A stretch of DNA of 64,000 nt. Origin: Marinobacter sp. ATCH36 (lineage in GTDB: Bacteria > Pseudomonadota > Gammaproteobacteria > Pseudomonadales > Oleiphilaceae). The translations under genes were made by a program, and so were the position numbers. How positions within the stretch are numbered: the stretch's first letter is position 1; every line of letters begins with the position of its first letter. The notes under the pieces were generated by a model, which was not told the DNA's origin, made no database searches, and saw only the letters and a program-made list of their open reading frames with translations. Positions 52,439 through 60,069 of this stretch are shown here, piece by piece. The DNA lies in NCBI RefSeq assembly GCF_023555055.1, contig NZ_JAMJPL010000001.1:806001-870000 (forward strand), written 5' to 3'.

Positions 52439-52608
52439 AGTGACAACCTCCTACCAGTAATGACAGCGGTACTGGAACCGGCAGCTTCTGCCAGAGCGGT
52501 TCCGGTGGCCTGATGGGGCGCCGCGGTTGCCGGCGCCCCATCATTACTGGTCAGCTTAGTTGAGGTTGCACAGAATGCGAGTTAAGAAATGTGTTGTTGA
52601 GATACTGA

Positions 52609-53442
52609 TCACTCGGTTTTGTAGACATGCACATCCCGCTGAGGGAAGGGGATGGTGATGCCCTCGGCATCGAATGCCGTTTTTACTTTTTTATGCATGT
52701 CCCAGTAGTACGGCCAGAGGTCGTCGGTTGCCACCCAGGGGCGGAACATCAGATTGACCGAATTGTCCCCAAGGCTGCCAACACAGATCCGTGGCTCCGG
52801 GTCCTTCAGGGAACGCTCGTCCTCATCAAACAGGCGCTGGAGAATGGCCAGGGCCTTGTCGATATCGTCGTCGTAGTGAATGCCGAAGGTCATGTCACAA
52901 CGGCGCTTGTCGTAGATACTGACGTTCACCAGGGTGTCGTTGGACAGGCTACCATTGGGAATGACGACGCGACGGTTGTCGAAGGTATTCACCACGGTAT
53001 AGAGAATCTGGATCTCCGCAACGGCACCCAGGAATCCCTGGGCCTCGATGGTGTCACCCACCTTGAAGGGTTTGAAAATCAGTATCAGCACGCCCCCGGC
53101 AAAATTGCCAAGGCTGCCCTGAAGCGCCAGACCGATGGCCAGGCCGGCGGCACCGATCACCGCGATGAATGAGGTGGTCGCGATACCGATCATCGAGGCG
53201 ACCGAGATCAGCAGCATGACCTTGAAAATGATGTTTAACAGGCCACAAAGAAACTTGTTCAGGGTCGGATCTTTTGCGCCGAGCTTCTTGTCAAGAACCC
53301 CAACGAACCGGTTAATGAGCCAGAGACCGATCACCAGTGTAACGATGGCCAGCAGGAATTTCGGAGCGTAGGCCATGATCAGTGCCAGGGCTTCATCCCA
53401 CAACTCCGTGGCGTTTATATTCGATCCCAGAAGATCTTCCAT
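52609..53442 (-). CDS. mscS: Small-conductance mechanosensitive channel (MscS)
   Basis: Inner-membrane channel that opens under osmotic downshock. Seen: 277 residues with three N-terminal helices; the third, pore-lining helix has the Gly/Ala pattern AVIGAAGLAIGLALQGSLGNFAGGVLI. It is followed by the cytoplasmic beta domain (FKVGDTIEAQGFLGAVAEIQILYTVVNTFDNRRVVIPNGSL) and an alpha/beta vestibule. The length is close to E. coli MscS (286). It lies between ybaK-like and mnmH genes with its own spacing (about 50 bases from mnmH). Confidence 0.94.
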   Translation of the reverse strand: MEDLLGSNINATELWDEALALIMAYAPKFLLAIVTLVIGLWLINRFVGVLDKKLGAKDPTLNKFLCGLLNIIFKVMLLISVASMIGIATTSFIAVIGAAGLAIGLALQGSLGNFAGGVLILIFKPFKVGDTIEAQGFLGAVAEIQILYTVVNTFDNRRVVIPNGSLSNDTLVNVSIYDKRRCDMTFGIHYDDDIDKALAILQRLFDEDERSLKDPEPRICVGSLGDNSVNLMFRPWVATDDLWPYYWDMHKKVKTAFDAEGITIPFPQRDVHVYKTE

Positions 53443-53491
53443 TCATTGACTCCTTTTTTGGTATTAGTTGCCAGATTGTGGCATACGAGGC

Positions 53492-54586
53492 TTATTTGCG
53501 CCTGGCCCACTCGATAATACACTCTGGCCCACCCTGCACAACGATGCGGCCTTCTTTCTGGTTCAGCTGGTAGTCGTACATAGGGTCGTAGTAATTCTCC
53601 AGCAGCGCGCGAATCCACTCATGGTGACCGTGTACGTCTCCTGTCCGGTACTGGTTGTCGAGGGCTGTTTCCATCAGTTTCCGCAATTGGCTATGGCGCT
53701 CATCACCCAGACGTTTACGGATTCTGTCCAGAGCACTGAGAAGGTAGTCGCGGAAATTGAGCCAGCCGGCCTCCTCGCCGTCCCGTGCAGCATAGTCTGC
53801 GGTCATCTGGTCGACGTAGTCCTCGCGGATAATCCGGATTCGTTCATCAAGAGGCTGATCAAGCACCATCACGGGAGCCGTTGCCATTCGGTCGCGCAGG
53901 CTTTGCGGTAAAGCGCAGCGGCCGACCAGCCTGCTTTCATCTTCCAGGTAAACCGGCCCACCGATATGATGATGTGCCTTGAGCATGGCAACAGCGAGGC
54001 GGTTTTCGAAATCGATCTGGGAGGGCTGGGGAGTGACCTGACGCCCAAAGCTCGAGCCCCGGTGATTGGCCAGGCCCTCAAGGTCTACCGGGTTGGTCAG
54101 CTGTTGCAGAACACGGGTTTTGCCGGTGCCGGTGCGGCCGCTGAGGATGACAAACTCCGAAGACTCAATCAGTGCCTCCAGGCTGTCGATGAGGAAGCGG
54201 CGCATGGCCTTGTAGCCGCCGCTGACCAGTGGGTAGTCAATGCCGGCCTCACGGATCCACTGCTGGCTCAACCGCGAGCGCAGACCACCGCGAAAGCAGA
54301 ACAGGTAACCAGTCGGGTGCTCTGCGGTGAATCGCCGCCAGGCCTCAATGCGCTGAGCCTTGATATCGCCCGAAACCAGTTGATGGCCGAGTTTGATGGC
54401 TTCATCCTGGCCTTTTTCCTTGTAACAGATACCCACCCGGTGGCGTTCTTCGTCGTTCATCAATGGCGCATTGATGGCTCCCGGGAAGCTGCCTTTGCTG
54501 AACTCGACGGGAGCCCGCACGTCCATCAACGGCACGTCATTGAGAAATAGGGCAAGGTAGTCGCTGGTATCGGGTCTGGACGGCAT
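53492..54586 (-). CDS. mnmH: tRNA 2-selenouridine/geranyl-2-thiouridine synthase
   Basis: Replaces sulfur by selenium at the wobble uridine of certain tRNAs, using selenophosphate. Seen: an N-terminal rhodanese domain with catalytic Cys97 (YLFCFRGGLRS, same number as E. coli), and a P-loop GRTGTGKTRVL near residue 145 with the downstream MnmH-specific region (HRGSSFGR). The length is 364 residues. The ATG at 54586 was chosen because the family start MPSRPDTSDYLALF begins there. Its presence implies that selenophosphate synthase (selD) exists elsewhere in the genome. Confidence 0.93.
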   Translation of the reverse strand: MPSRPDTSDYLALFLNDVPLMDVRAPVEFSKGSFPGAINAPLMNDEERHRVGICYKEKGQDEAIKLGHQLVSGDIKAQRIEAWRRFTAEHPTGYLFCFRGGLRSRLSQQWIREAGIDYPLVSGGYKAMRRFLIDSLEALIESSEFVILSGRTGTGKTRVLQQLTNPVDLEGLANHRGSSFGRQVTPQPSQIDFENRLAVAMLKAHHHIGGPVYLEDESRLVGRCALPQSLRDRMATAPVMVLDQPLDERIRIIREDYVDQMTADYAARDGEEAGWLNFRDYLLSALDRIRKRLGDERHSQLRKLMETALDNQYRTGDVHGHHEWIRALLENYYDPMYDYQLNQKEGRIVVQGGPECIIEWARRK

Positions 54587-54721
54587 GACAGGGTTCGGTT
54601 CGAGCTGAAAATGAGGCCGCAGTATAACGGACATGCCGGTTTTTTGCTCGCCTGCGGGTGTGGGCTGCCCTGGCTGCCGGTACAATGCACCTGCTTGTCA
54701 AGCCAGTGCTTTGGAGTAGCC

Positions 54722-55387
54722 ATGACCCCCGATGTTCTGAACCAGCACCTTGCGAAGACGCTGAGCCGTGGGCGGGTTGCAGCTACTGCCCCCGCCGGCT
54801 GCCCTGATCTTACCCTGTACCTGTTCGACCCTGGCGTTCTCGAAGGCCCGATCAGCCACGACGAAGCCCAGGCGGTGGTAGCTGAGCCTGCTTATTGGTC
54901 GTTCTGTTGGGCCAGTGGCCAGGTACTTGCGGCGTATATTCTGGCTAACCCTGAGCTGGTGAGGGGCGAGACAGTGCTGGATTTTGGTTCCGGGTCGGGC
55001 ATTGTTGCGATTGCTGCGGCCAGGGCCGGGGCTCGGGAAGCCATTGCCTGTGACATTGACCCGGCGGCACTGGATGCTGCGGCGGCGAATGCCAGGCTCA
55101 ATGGCGTGAAGTTGTCCCTGTGTGATGACTGGAATGCGCGGCCAGAGGATGTGGGAGTGGTGACGGCGGCAGATGTGCTGTACGACCCTGAAAACCGCCC
55201 TTTGCTGTCCGTTTTCAGGCTGGCCGCGCCGCGGGTGTTGCTGGCTGATTCACGGATGAAGAATCTGGGAGATGATCAGTATCGGCAGCAAGCGGTCATC
55301 GAGGCTCGCACCTGGCCGGACCTGAATGAGTTTGATGAGTTTAATCGCGTACGGATTTATCGGGCAGAAGAGCAGGTGGCCGGATAA
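54722..55387 (+). CDS. Class I SAM-dependent methyltransferase (PrmA/ETFB-lysine type)
   Basis: Predicted protein or small-molecule methyltransferase. Seen: the SAM-binding motif VLDFGSGSGIVAIAAARAGA near residue 83 and CDIDPAALDAAAANARLNGV (motif II), with PAYWSFCWASGQVLAAYIL upstream, a pattern shared by ribosomal L11 and ETFB lysine methyltransferases. The length is 221 residues from ATG 54722; the open frame extends upstream over the mnmH promoter. It converges with the CsrB-like RNA, whose terminator starts 9 bases after this stop. Confidence 0.83.
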   Translation: MTPDVLNQHLAKTLSRGRVAATAPAGCPDLTLYLFDPGVLEGPISHDEAQAVVAEPAYWSFCWASGQVLAAYILANPELVRGETVLDFGSGSGIVAIAAARAGAREAIACDIDPAALDAAAANARLNGVKLSLCDDWNARPEDVGVVTAADVLYDPENRPLLSVFRLAAPRVLLADSRMKNLGDDQYRQQAVIEARTWPDLNEFDEFNRVRIYRAEEQVAG

Positions 55388-55395
55388 ATCAACGC

Positions 55396-55423
55396 AAAAA
55401 AAAGGGCAGCCTGTCGGCTACCC
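55396..55423 (-). terminator. Intrinsic terminator of the CsrB-like RNA
   Basis: On the minus strand an 8-bp stem (GGGTAGCC with GGCTGCCC, one G-U pair), loop GACA, is followed by eight T residues (55403-55396). Read on the plus strand the A-run precedes the stem, so it acts for the minus-strand RNA. Confidence 0.85.
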
Positions 55424-55625
55424 TCTTTCGGAACAGGTATCGCATCCTTGCGCAGTTGGCAGCCATCCTGCTGCCTTATTCCCTTACCAGTCCCTGGGGC
55501 CAGCGTCCGAGCCGGCGATCCGATTAGATATCCCTTAAGCGAAGCATCCGTCTGTCCTTGCCTCTCCCTGCATCCAATTGCCGGGGTGCATCCAGTGCGT
55601 CGTCCTTTTCCCTTTCATCCTTGAT
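55396..55625 (-). ncRNA. CsrB/RsmZ-type regulatory RNA that sequesters CsrA (RsmA)
   Basis: About 230 bases without an open frame. On the minus strand 15 GGA triplets occur, several in hairpin loops: a 6-bp stem GGCAGC/GCTGCC with loop AGGATG (55458-55475) and CGC-AAGGAT-GCG (55441-55452). Many lie in AGGATG or TGGATG context, the preferred CsrA site. It ends with an intrinsic terminator. A -10 like TATAGT is at 55632-55637, without a good -35, and a GacA-type palindrome lies about 170 bases upstream, as for rsmY/rsmZ in Pseudomonas. This is the standard organisation of a Gac-controlled CsrA sponge. The exact 5' end is estimated. Confidence 0.85.
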
Positions 55626-55631
55626 GGAGCC

Positions 55632-55637
55632 ACTATA
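55632..55637 (-). promoter_or_regulatory. -10 element of the CsrB-like RNA
   Basis: TATAGT on the minus strand, preceded by AT-rich sequence and no good -35 hexamer, consistent with an activator-dependent promoter. It predicts a transcript start near 55625. Confidence 0.55.
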
Positions 55638-55793
55638 CCAATCCAAATTTTACAAACGTGTGAATTATGCAGGCATGGGGAGGCAAGGTTCCCGTAATGA
55701 TTCAATAAATGCATAAATATCAATTATTTGATATTTCCTACGCGGACTTTGTTCGGTAAACGTACGAAACGCTGCAGCGAAATCCTACGTTCT

Positions 55794-55811
55794 TGTAAGA
55801 GATATCTCACA
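55794..55811. promoter_or_regulatory. GacA/UvrY-type upstream activating site
   Basis: TGTAAG-AGATAT-CTCACA matches the Gac UAS consensus TGTAAG-N6-CTTACA at all but one conserved position. It is about 170-180 bases upstream of the predicted RNA start, the distance seen for rsmZ in pseudomonads, and overlaps the stop codon of the VanZ-like gene. Confidence 0.78.
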
Positions 55812-56235
55812 AACGTTCGGGCGTATCTCGCACATCTGTTTTCTTGTCTGATTTCACTACTCGTTGCCTGATGAAATCCGGGAACGGGAGAAGTCCAATA
55901 GCAATACCTGCGGCATCAGCCAGGATGTCGGCCCCCGCGAAGGTGCGATAGGGTAGCTGGGCCTGCACGATTTCAATGGCCACACCGAATGCGAGGAGCC
56001 CCGGAGCAATCCAGAGCCGGCTTAAGCCGGGCCAGGCCAGGCGGGTGACAATAGTCAGCTGTAAGAAAGCCAGCACGTGATTCAGCTTGTCGTTGTCTGA
56101 GGAAGGGATCGGGTAGGGTTCGCTGGTGGTTGCCAAATACATGATGGCTACTGCGGAAAGGACCAGCATTACCCTCCAGAATGGCTGATGATCAAGCAGA
56201 AAGCGGATGCGCTGTGTCGGAAATGCCATGTACAC
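55807..56235 (-). CDS. VanZ-like family membrane protein
   Basis: Small integral membrane protein of unknown role (related to VanZ of teicoplanin resistance). Seen: four hydrophobic segments (VMLVLSAVAIMYLAT, HVLAFLQLTIVTRLAW, APGLLAFGVAIEIVQ, ILADAAGIAIGLLPFP) and the family pattern DNDKLNHVLAF and EIVQAQLPYRTFAGADILADAAG. The length is 142 residues, or 140 from the second ATG. It is divergent from cysZ. Its stop overlaps the GacA-type site for the downstream RNA. Confidence 0.8.
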   Translation of the reverse strand: MYMAFPTQRIRFLLDHQPFWRVMLVLSAVAIMYLATTSEPYPIPSSDNDKLNHVLAFLQLTIVTRLAWPGLSRLWIAPGLLAFGVAIEIVQAQLPYRTFAGADILADAAGIAIGLLPFPDFIRQRVVKSDKKTDVRDTPERL

Positions 56236-56313
56236 CGTCGGGCTGTGGTGGAGTTTGCAACATGATATGCTTTGCGCCCCGTCACTGTCATTGAGGCTGA
56301 GGTGCTGCGAGGT

Positions 56314-57069
56314 ATGTTGAAAGGTAACTTTTTCCGCGGCCTGGGATATCTGGGAGAGGGATTCCGGCTTATTCGGCAGCCGGGGCTGAGACTGTTCGTT
56401 GTGATCCCTCTCGTTATCAATATTTTGTTGTTCGGCCTCCTGTTTTATTTTCTCGCCGAAATCTTCTCTGCAATGATCGCTGCGGCCATGGGATGGTTGC
56501 CGGAATGGGCCTGGCTGCAGAGCCTCGACTGGCTGTTCTGGATTCTCTACGGTGCTGTTATTCTGTTAATGCTGGCTTATGGGTTCGTGATTGTAGCGAA
56601 CCTGATCGGGTCCCCCTTCTATGGCTATCTGGCGGAATTGACTGAAAAACACCTGACCGGTCAGGAGGTTAATACCGATGATAGCTGGAGCCTGATTATA
56701 CGGGACATTCCCCGCGCGCTCTGGCGCGAAGTTCAAAAAATCATCTACTACCTGCCAAGGGCTATTGGCCTTTTTATCATTGGTATTATCCCGGTCGTGA
56801 ACCTGGTGGCGGCGGTGCTGTGGTTCGTCTTCAATTGCTGGATGATGGCTCTGCAATACGTGGATTATCCGGCGGACAACCATCGCGTCAGCTTCCGCGC
56901 CTTGCGAGGCCTGCTCGGTGATACCCGCTTGTCAGCTCTGGGGTTCGGGCTGCCGGTGGCACTGGCAGCCATGGTTCCGGTACTGAATCTGGTGGTCGTG
57001 CCTGCAGCGGTATGCGGCGCTACCGCCTATTGGGTGCGTGAAAACGGACCAGCGAACGAAGACGTATAA
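56314..57069 (+). CDS. cysZ: CysZ-like sulfate transporter membrane protein
   Basis: Inner-membrane protein for sulfate uptake into cysteine synthesis. Seen: 251 residues with hydrophobic helices, N-terminal GNFFRGLGYLGEGFRLIRQPGLRLFVVIPLVINILLF, IGSPFYGYLAELTEKHLTG and the C-terminal VPVLNLVVVPAAVCGATAYWV, all typical of the CysZ/EI24 family. The ATG at 56314 was chosen since the family starts there and GCGAGGT precedes it; the frame is open upstream without clear coding signs. Confidence 0.87.
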   Translation: MLKGNFFRGLGYLGEGFRLIRQPGLRLFVVIPLVINILLFGLLFYFLAEIFSAMIAAAMGWLPEWAWLQSLDWLFWILYGAVILLMLAYGFVIVANLIGSPFYGYLAELTEKHLTGQEVNTDDSWSLIIRDIPRALWREVQKIIYYLPRAIGLFIIGIIPVVNLVAAVLWFVFNCWMMALQYVDYPADNHRVSFRALRGLLGDTRLSALGFGLPVALAAMVPVLNLVVVPAAVCGATAYWVRENGPANEDV

Positions 57070-57104
57070 AGCCGTAACTGTGAGTTAAATCTGTCGGAGG
57101 TTTC

Positions 57105-59969
57105 TTGGATACATCGGAATTTGTAATCGGCCAGCGTTGGGTCAGTCACAGTGATACTTCGCTGGGCCTTGGGATTGTCACCGATATCTCGGGCCGCAGG
57201 GTGACGCTGGGCTTCCCTGCAGCAGACGAGGAGCGCACCTACGCCATCGACAATGCCCCGCTATCGAGAATCATCTATCAGATTGGCGAGGATATTGAGA
57301 CCTTTGATGGCGGCCGCTATACCGTCCGGGCGGTTGAAGACATCGGTGGTGTGCTGATGTATCACGCAGACGATGGTGGTGAGAATCTGACCGAGATTTC
57401 CGAGGTGAAGCTCAGCAGTTCGGTGGATTTCTCCGCACCCCATCAGCGCCTGTTTGCCGGCCAGTTTGATCGCAACGGCGCGTTTCGCCTGCGCATGGCG
57501 ACGGCGCAGCATCAGGACCGGTTGCGGGCATCGTCTGCACAGGGGCTTATTGGCGCGCGCACTCAGCACCTGCCGCACCAGATCTATATTGCCCACGAAG
57601 TAGCCACACGCTACGCCCCCCGGGTTCTGCTGGCGGACGAAGTCGGGCTGGGCAAAACCATTGAAGCCGGCCTGATTCTCCATTACCAGCTACACACCAG
57701 CCGCGCCCACCGGGTGCTGATCGTGGTGCCCGACTCGCTGATTCACCAGTGGTTGGTGGAAATGCTGCGGCGGTTTAACCTGCGGTTCTCGATCATCGAC
57801 CAGGGGCGTTACGAGGCCATGGATGACCTCGCCGAGCTTCCGGAAGAGGACGACGACCTGGCCGACGCTGATGAAAATCCGTTTGAAAGCGAGCAGCTGG
57901 CGCTGTGCAGCCTGGATTTCCTGATGTCCAGCGAGCAGGCACAGGCGGATGCCATTGCCGCCGGATGGGACCTGATGGTCGTGGATGAAGCCCATCACTT
58001 GGCCTGGAGCCCGGAAGCGGCCGGTCCGGAGTACCGATTGGTTGAGCAGCTTTCTGCTGCCAGCAACGGGTTGTTGTTGCTAACGGCGACGCCGGAGCAG
58101 GTAGGTGTTGCCAGCCATTTTGCCCGCCTGCGATTACTCGATCCTGCGCGCTTTCACGACCTGAAGGCGTTCGAGGAAGAAGAAAAGCACTTCGAAGTCA
58201 TCAACCGGGTGGTGGCACACATTGGTGAACAGGGAGTAACGGCCCTTTCCAGCGACGATCATGATGCCCTCAGGGGCTGGCTGGGCGATGAACTCGACGC
58301 ATTGATGTCTGCTCGCCAACCAGAGCAGGCTGTTATTGACGCACTGTTGGATCGTCATGGCACCGGTCGTGTGCTGTTCCGCAACACCCGTGCGGCAATC
58401 AAGGGTTTTCCGGAACGCCATCCGCTGCCGGTTGCTTTGCCTTGCCCAGAGCTTTATCAGGACCCTGGAATTTACCATGGTGCAGCCGGATTGACCCCGG
58501 AAACGGCAGTGGACGAAGAGCAATGGCTGGCTGAAGATCCTCGCGTTAGCTGGCTGGAAAAGACCCTGACCGGGCTGAAACCGGCCAAGGTGGTGGTGAT
58601 CTGTGCCCACGCGTCGACCGCCATGGCGCTGGAGCACTACCTGCAACTGCGCGCCGGTATTCGCAGTGCTGCTTTCCACGAACACCTCAGCCTGATCGAG
58701 CGGGACCGGGCAGCCGCGTATTTTTCTGACTCCGAACAGGGAGCCCAGGCGTTGATCTGTTCAGAAATCGGCAGCGAAGGGCGCAATTTCCAGTTTGCCC
58801 ATCACCTGATTCTGTTCGACCTGCCAGCGAACCCGGATTTGCTGGAACAGCGGATCGGTCGGCTTGACCGTATTGGCCAGACTGAAACCATCGACATACA
58901 TATCCCCTACCTGCAGGGGACAGCCCAGGAAAGCCAGTATCGCTGGTTCGAGGACGGCCTGAATGCCTTCAACGAAAGCTGCTCGGTGGGCGTTGCGGTG
59001 CATAGTCATGTCGCTGAGCAATGGCGGGCCACTATTGACGGCCAGGTTGACCAATTGCCGGCACTGCTGGAGGCCACGCAAAAGGAAGCAGAACGCCTGC
59101 GCACTCTGCTGCGAAATGGCCGGGATGCCCTGATTGAGCTCAATTCCTGCCGGCCAGAGGTGGCCGAGGCGCTGATCAGCCAGATTGAATCCGAAGAAGA
59201 ATCCGCCAGTGTTCGGGACTATATGATCGAGGCCTGCGATATCCTGGGTGTGGATGTGGAAGACCATTCCGAACATGCCGATGTACTGCGTCCGGGGGAG
59301 CAATATCGTGCCGGGCATGTGACGGAACTGCCGGAAGACGGCATGACGGTGACCTGGAGCCGTCAGCAGGCCCTTGAGCGCGAAGACATGGCGTTCATGA
59401 GTTGGGAACATCCGCTGGTGACCGGAGTGATGGAATCGGTCACCAGCTCCGGGCTCGGCAAGGCCGCCCTGGCCAGCATGACGGTCAAGGCCCTGCCGCC
59501 TGGCACGCTGCTGCTGGAGGCGCTGTACACGGTGCACTGTCCGGCTCCGGAATCATTGCAGCTGTCCCGTTATCTGCCGGTTTCGCCCTTGCGCTTGCTG
59601 GTGGATGTGAATGGACGGGATCTGTCCGCAACCCTCCCTCACGACAGGCTTAACGACATGTGTTCCAATATCCGGCGGCGCACCGCCCAGGCCATCGTGC
59701 CGCAGATCCGCCCCCAGGTGGAAACCATGGTGGATCACGCGGAAAATCTGGCCGAACCGCATCTGGAGCCTCTGCGCGCCTCGGCCCTGGATCGGGTCAG
59801 GGAGACGTTTGGTCCGGAAATACGTCGCCTTGAGGCCATGAAAAAGGTGAATCCGGCCATCCGTGACGAGGAAATCGGGTTTTTCCGGGAACAACTGGCG
59901 GCGGCGGAGACGGCACTGGGTCATGCCAGTCTGTCACTGGAGGGTATTCGTGTGATTGTAACTGCCTGA
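57105..59969 (+). CDS. rapA: RNA polymerase-associated helicase-like ATPase RapA (HepA)
   Basis: Swi2/Snf2 ATPase that recycles stalled RNA polymerase, often under high salt. Seen: two N-terminal Tudor-like domains (VIGQRWVSHSDTSLGLGIV), Walker A LADEVGLGKTIEAG near residue 180, DEAH box VVDEAHHLAWSPEA, and motif V/VI (EIGSEGRNFQFAHHLILFDLP, RIGRLDRIGQT). The length of 954 residues matches E. coli RapA. The start is TTG at 57105 with CGGAGG 5 bases upstream; no ATG fits. It follows cysZ by 35 bases. Confidence 0.95.
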   Translation: MDTSEFVIGQRWVSHSDTSLGLGIVTDISGRRVTLGFPAADEERTYAIDNAPLSRIIYQIGEDIETFDGGRYTVRAVEDIGGVLMYHADDGGENLTEISEVKLSSSVDFSAPHQRLFAGQFDRNGAFRLRMATAQHQDRLRASSAQGLIGARTQHLPHQIYIAHEVATRYAPRVLLADEVGLGKTIEAGLILHYQLHTSRAHRVLIVVPDSLIHQWLVEMLRRFNLRFSIIDQGRYEAMDDLAELPEEDDDLADADENPFESEQLALCSLDFLMSSEQAQADAIAAGWDLMVVDEAHHLAWSPEAAGPEYRLVEQLSAASNGLLLLTATPEQVGVASHFARLRLLDPARFHDLKAFEEEEKHFEVINRVVAHIGEQGVTALSSDDHDALRGWLGDELDALMSARQPEQAVIDALLDRHGTGRVLFRNTRAAIKGFPERHPLPVALPCPELYQDPGIYHGAAGLTPETAVDEEQWLAEDPRVSWLEKTLTGLKPAKVVVICAHASTAMALEHYLQLRAGIRSAAFHEHLSLIERDRAAAYFSDSEQGAQALICSEIGSEGRNFQFAHHLILFDLPANPDLLEQRIGRLDRIGQTETIDIHIPYLQGTAQESQYRWFEDGLNAFNESCSVGVAVHSHVAEQWRATIDGQVDQLPALLEATQKEAERLRTLLRNGRDALIELNSCRPEVAEALISQIESEEESASVRDYMIEACDILGVDVEDHSEHADVLRPGEQYRAGHVTELPEDGMTVTWSRQQALEREDMAFMSWEHPLVTGVMESVTSSGLGKAALASMTVKALPPGTLLLEALYTVHCPAPESLQLSRYLPVSPLRLLVDVNGRDLSATLPHDRLNDMCSNIRRRTAQAIVPQIRPQVETMVDHAENLAEPHLEPLRASALDRVRETFGPEIRRLEAMKKVNPAIRDEEIGFFREQLAAAETALGHASLSLEGIRVIVTA

Positions 59970-60069
59970 TGGTGAACCAGTTGCTGGTCAGAAATCATCT
60001 GATCAGGTAGGTTAAACGTAACGAATTGTAGTTTTTGACATTCAAAACCACGGACGACAGAGAGTATCC

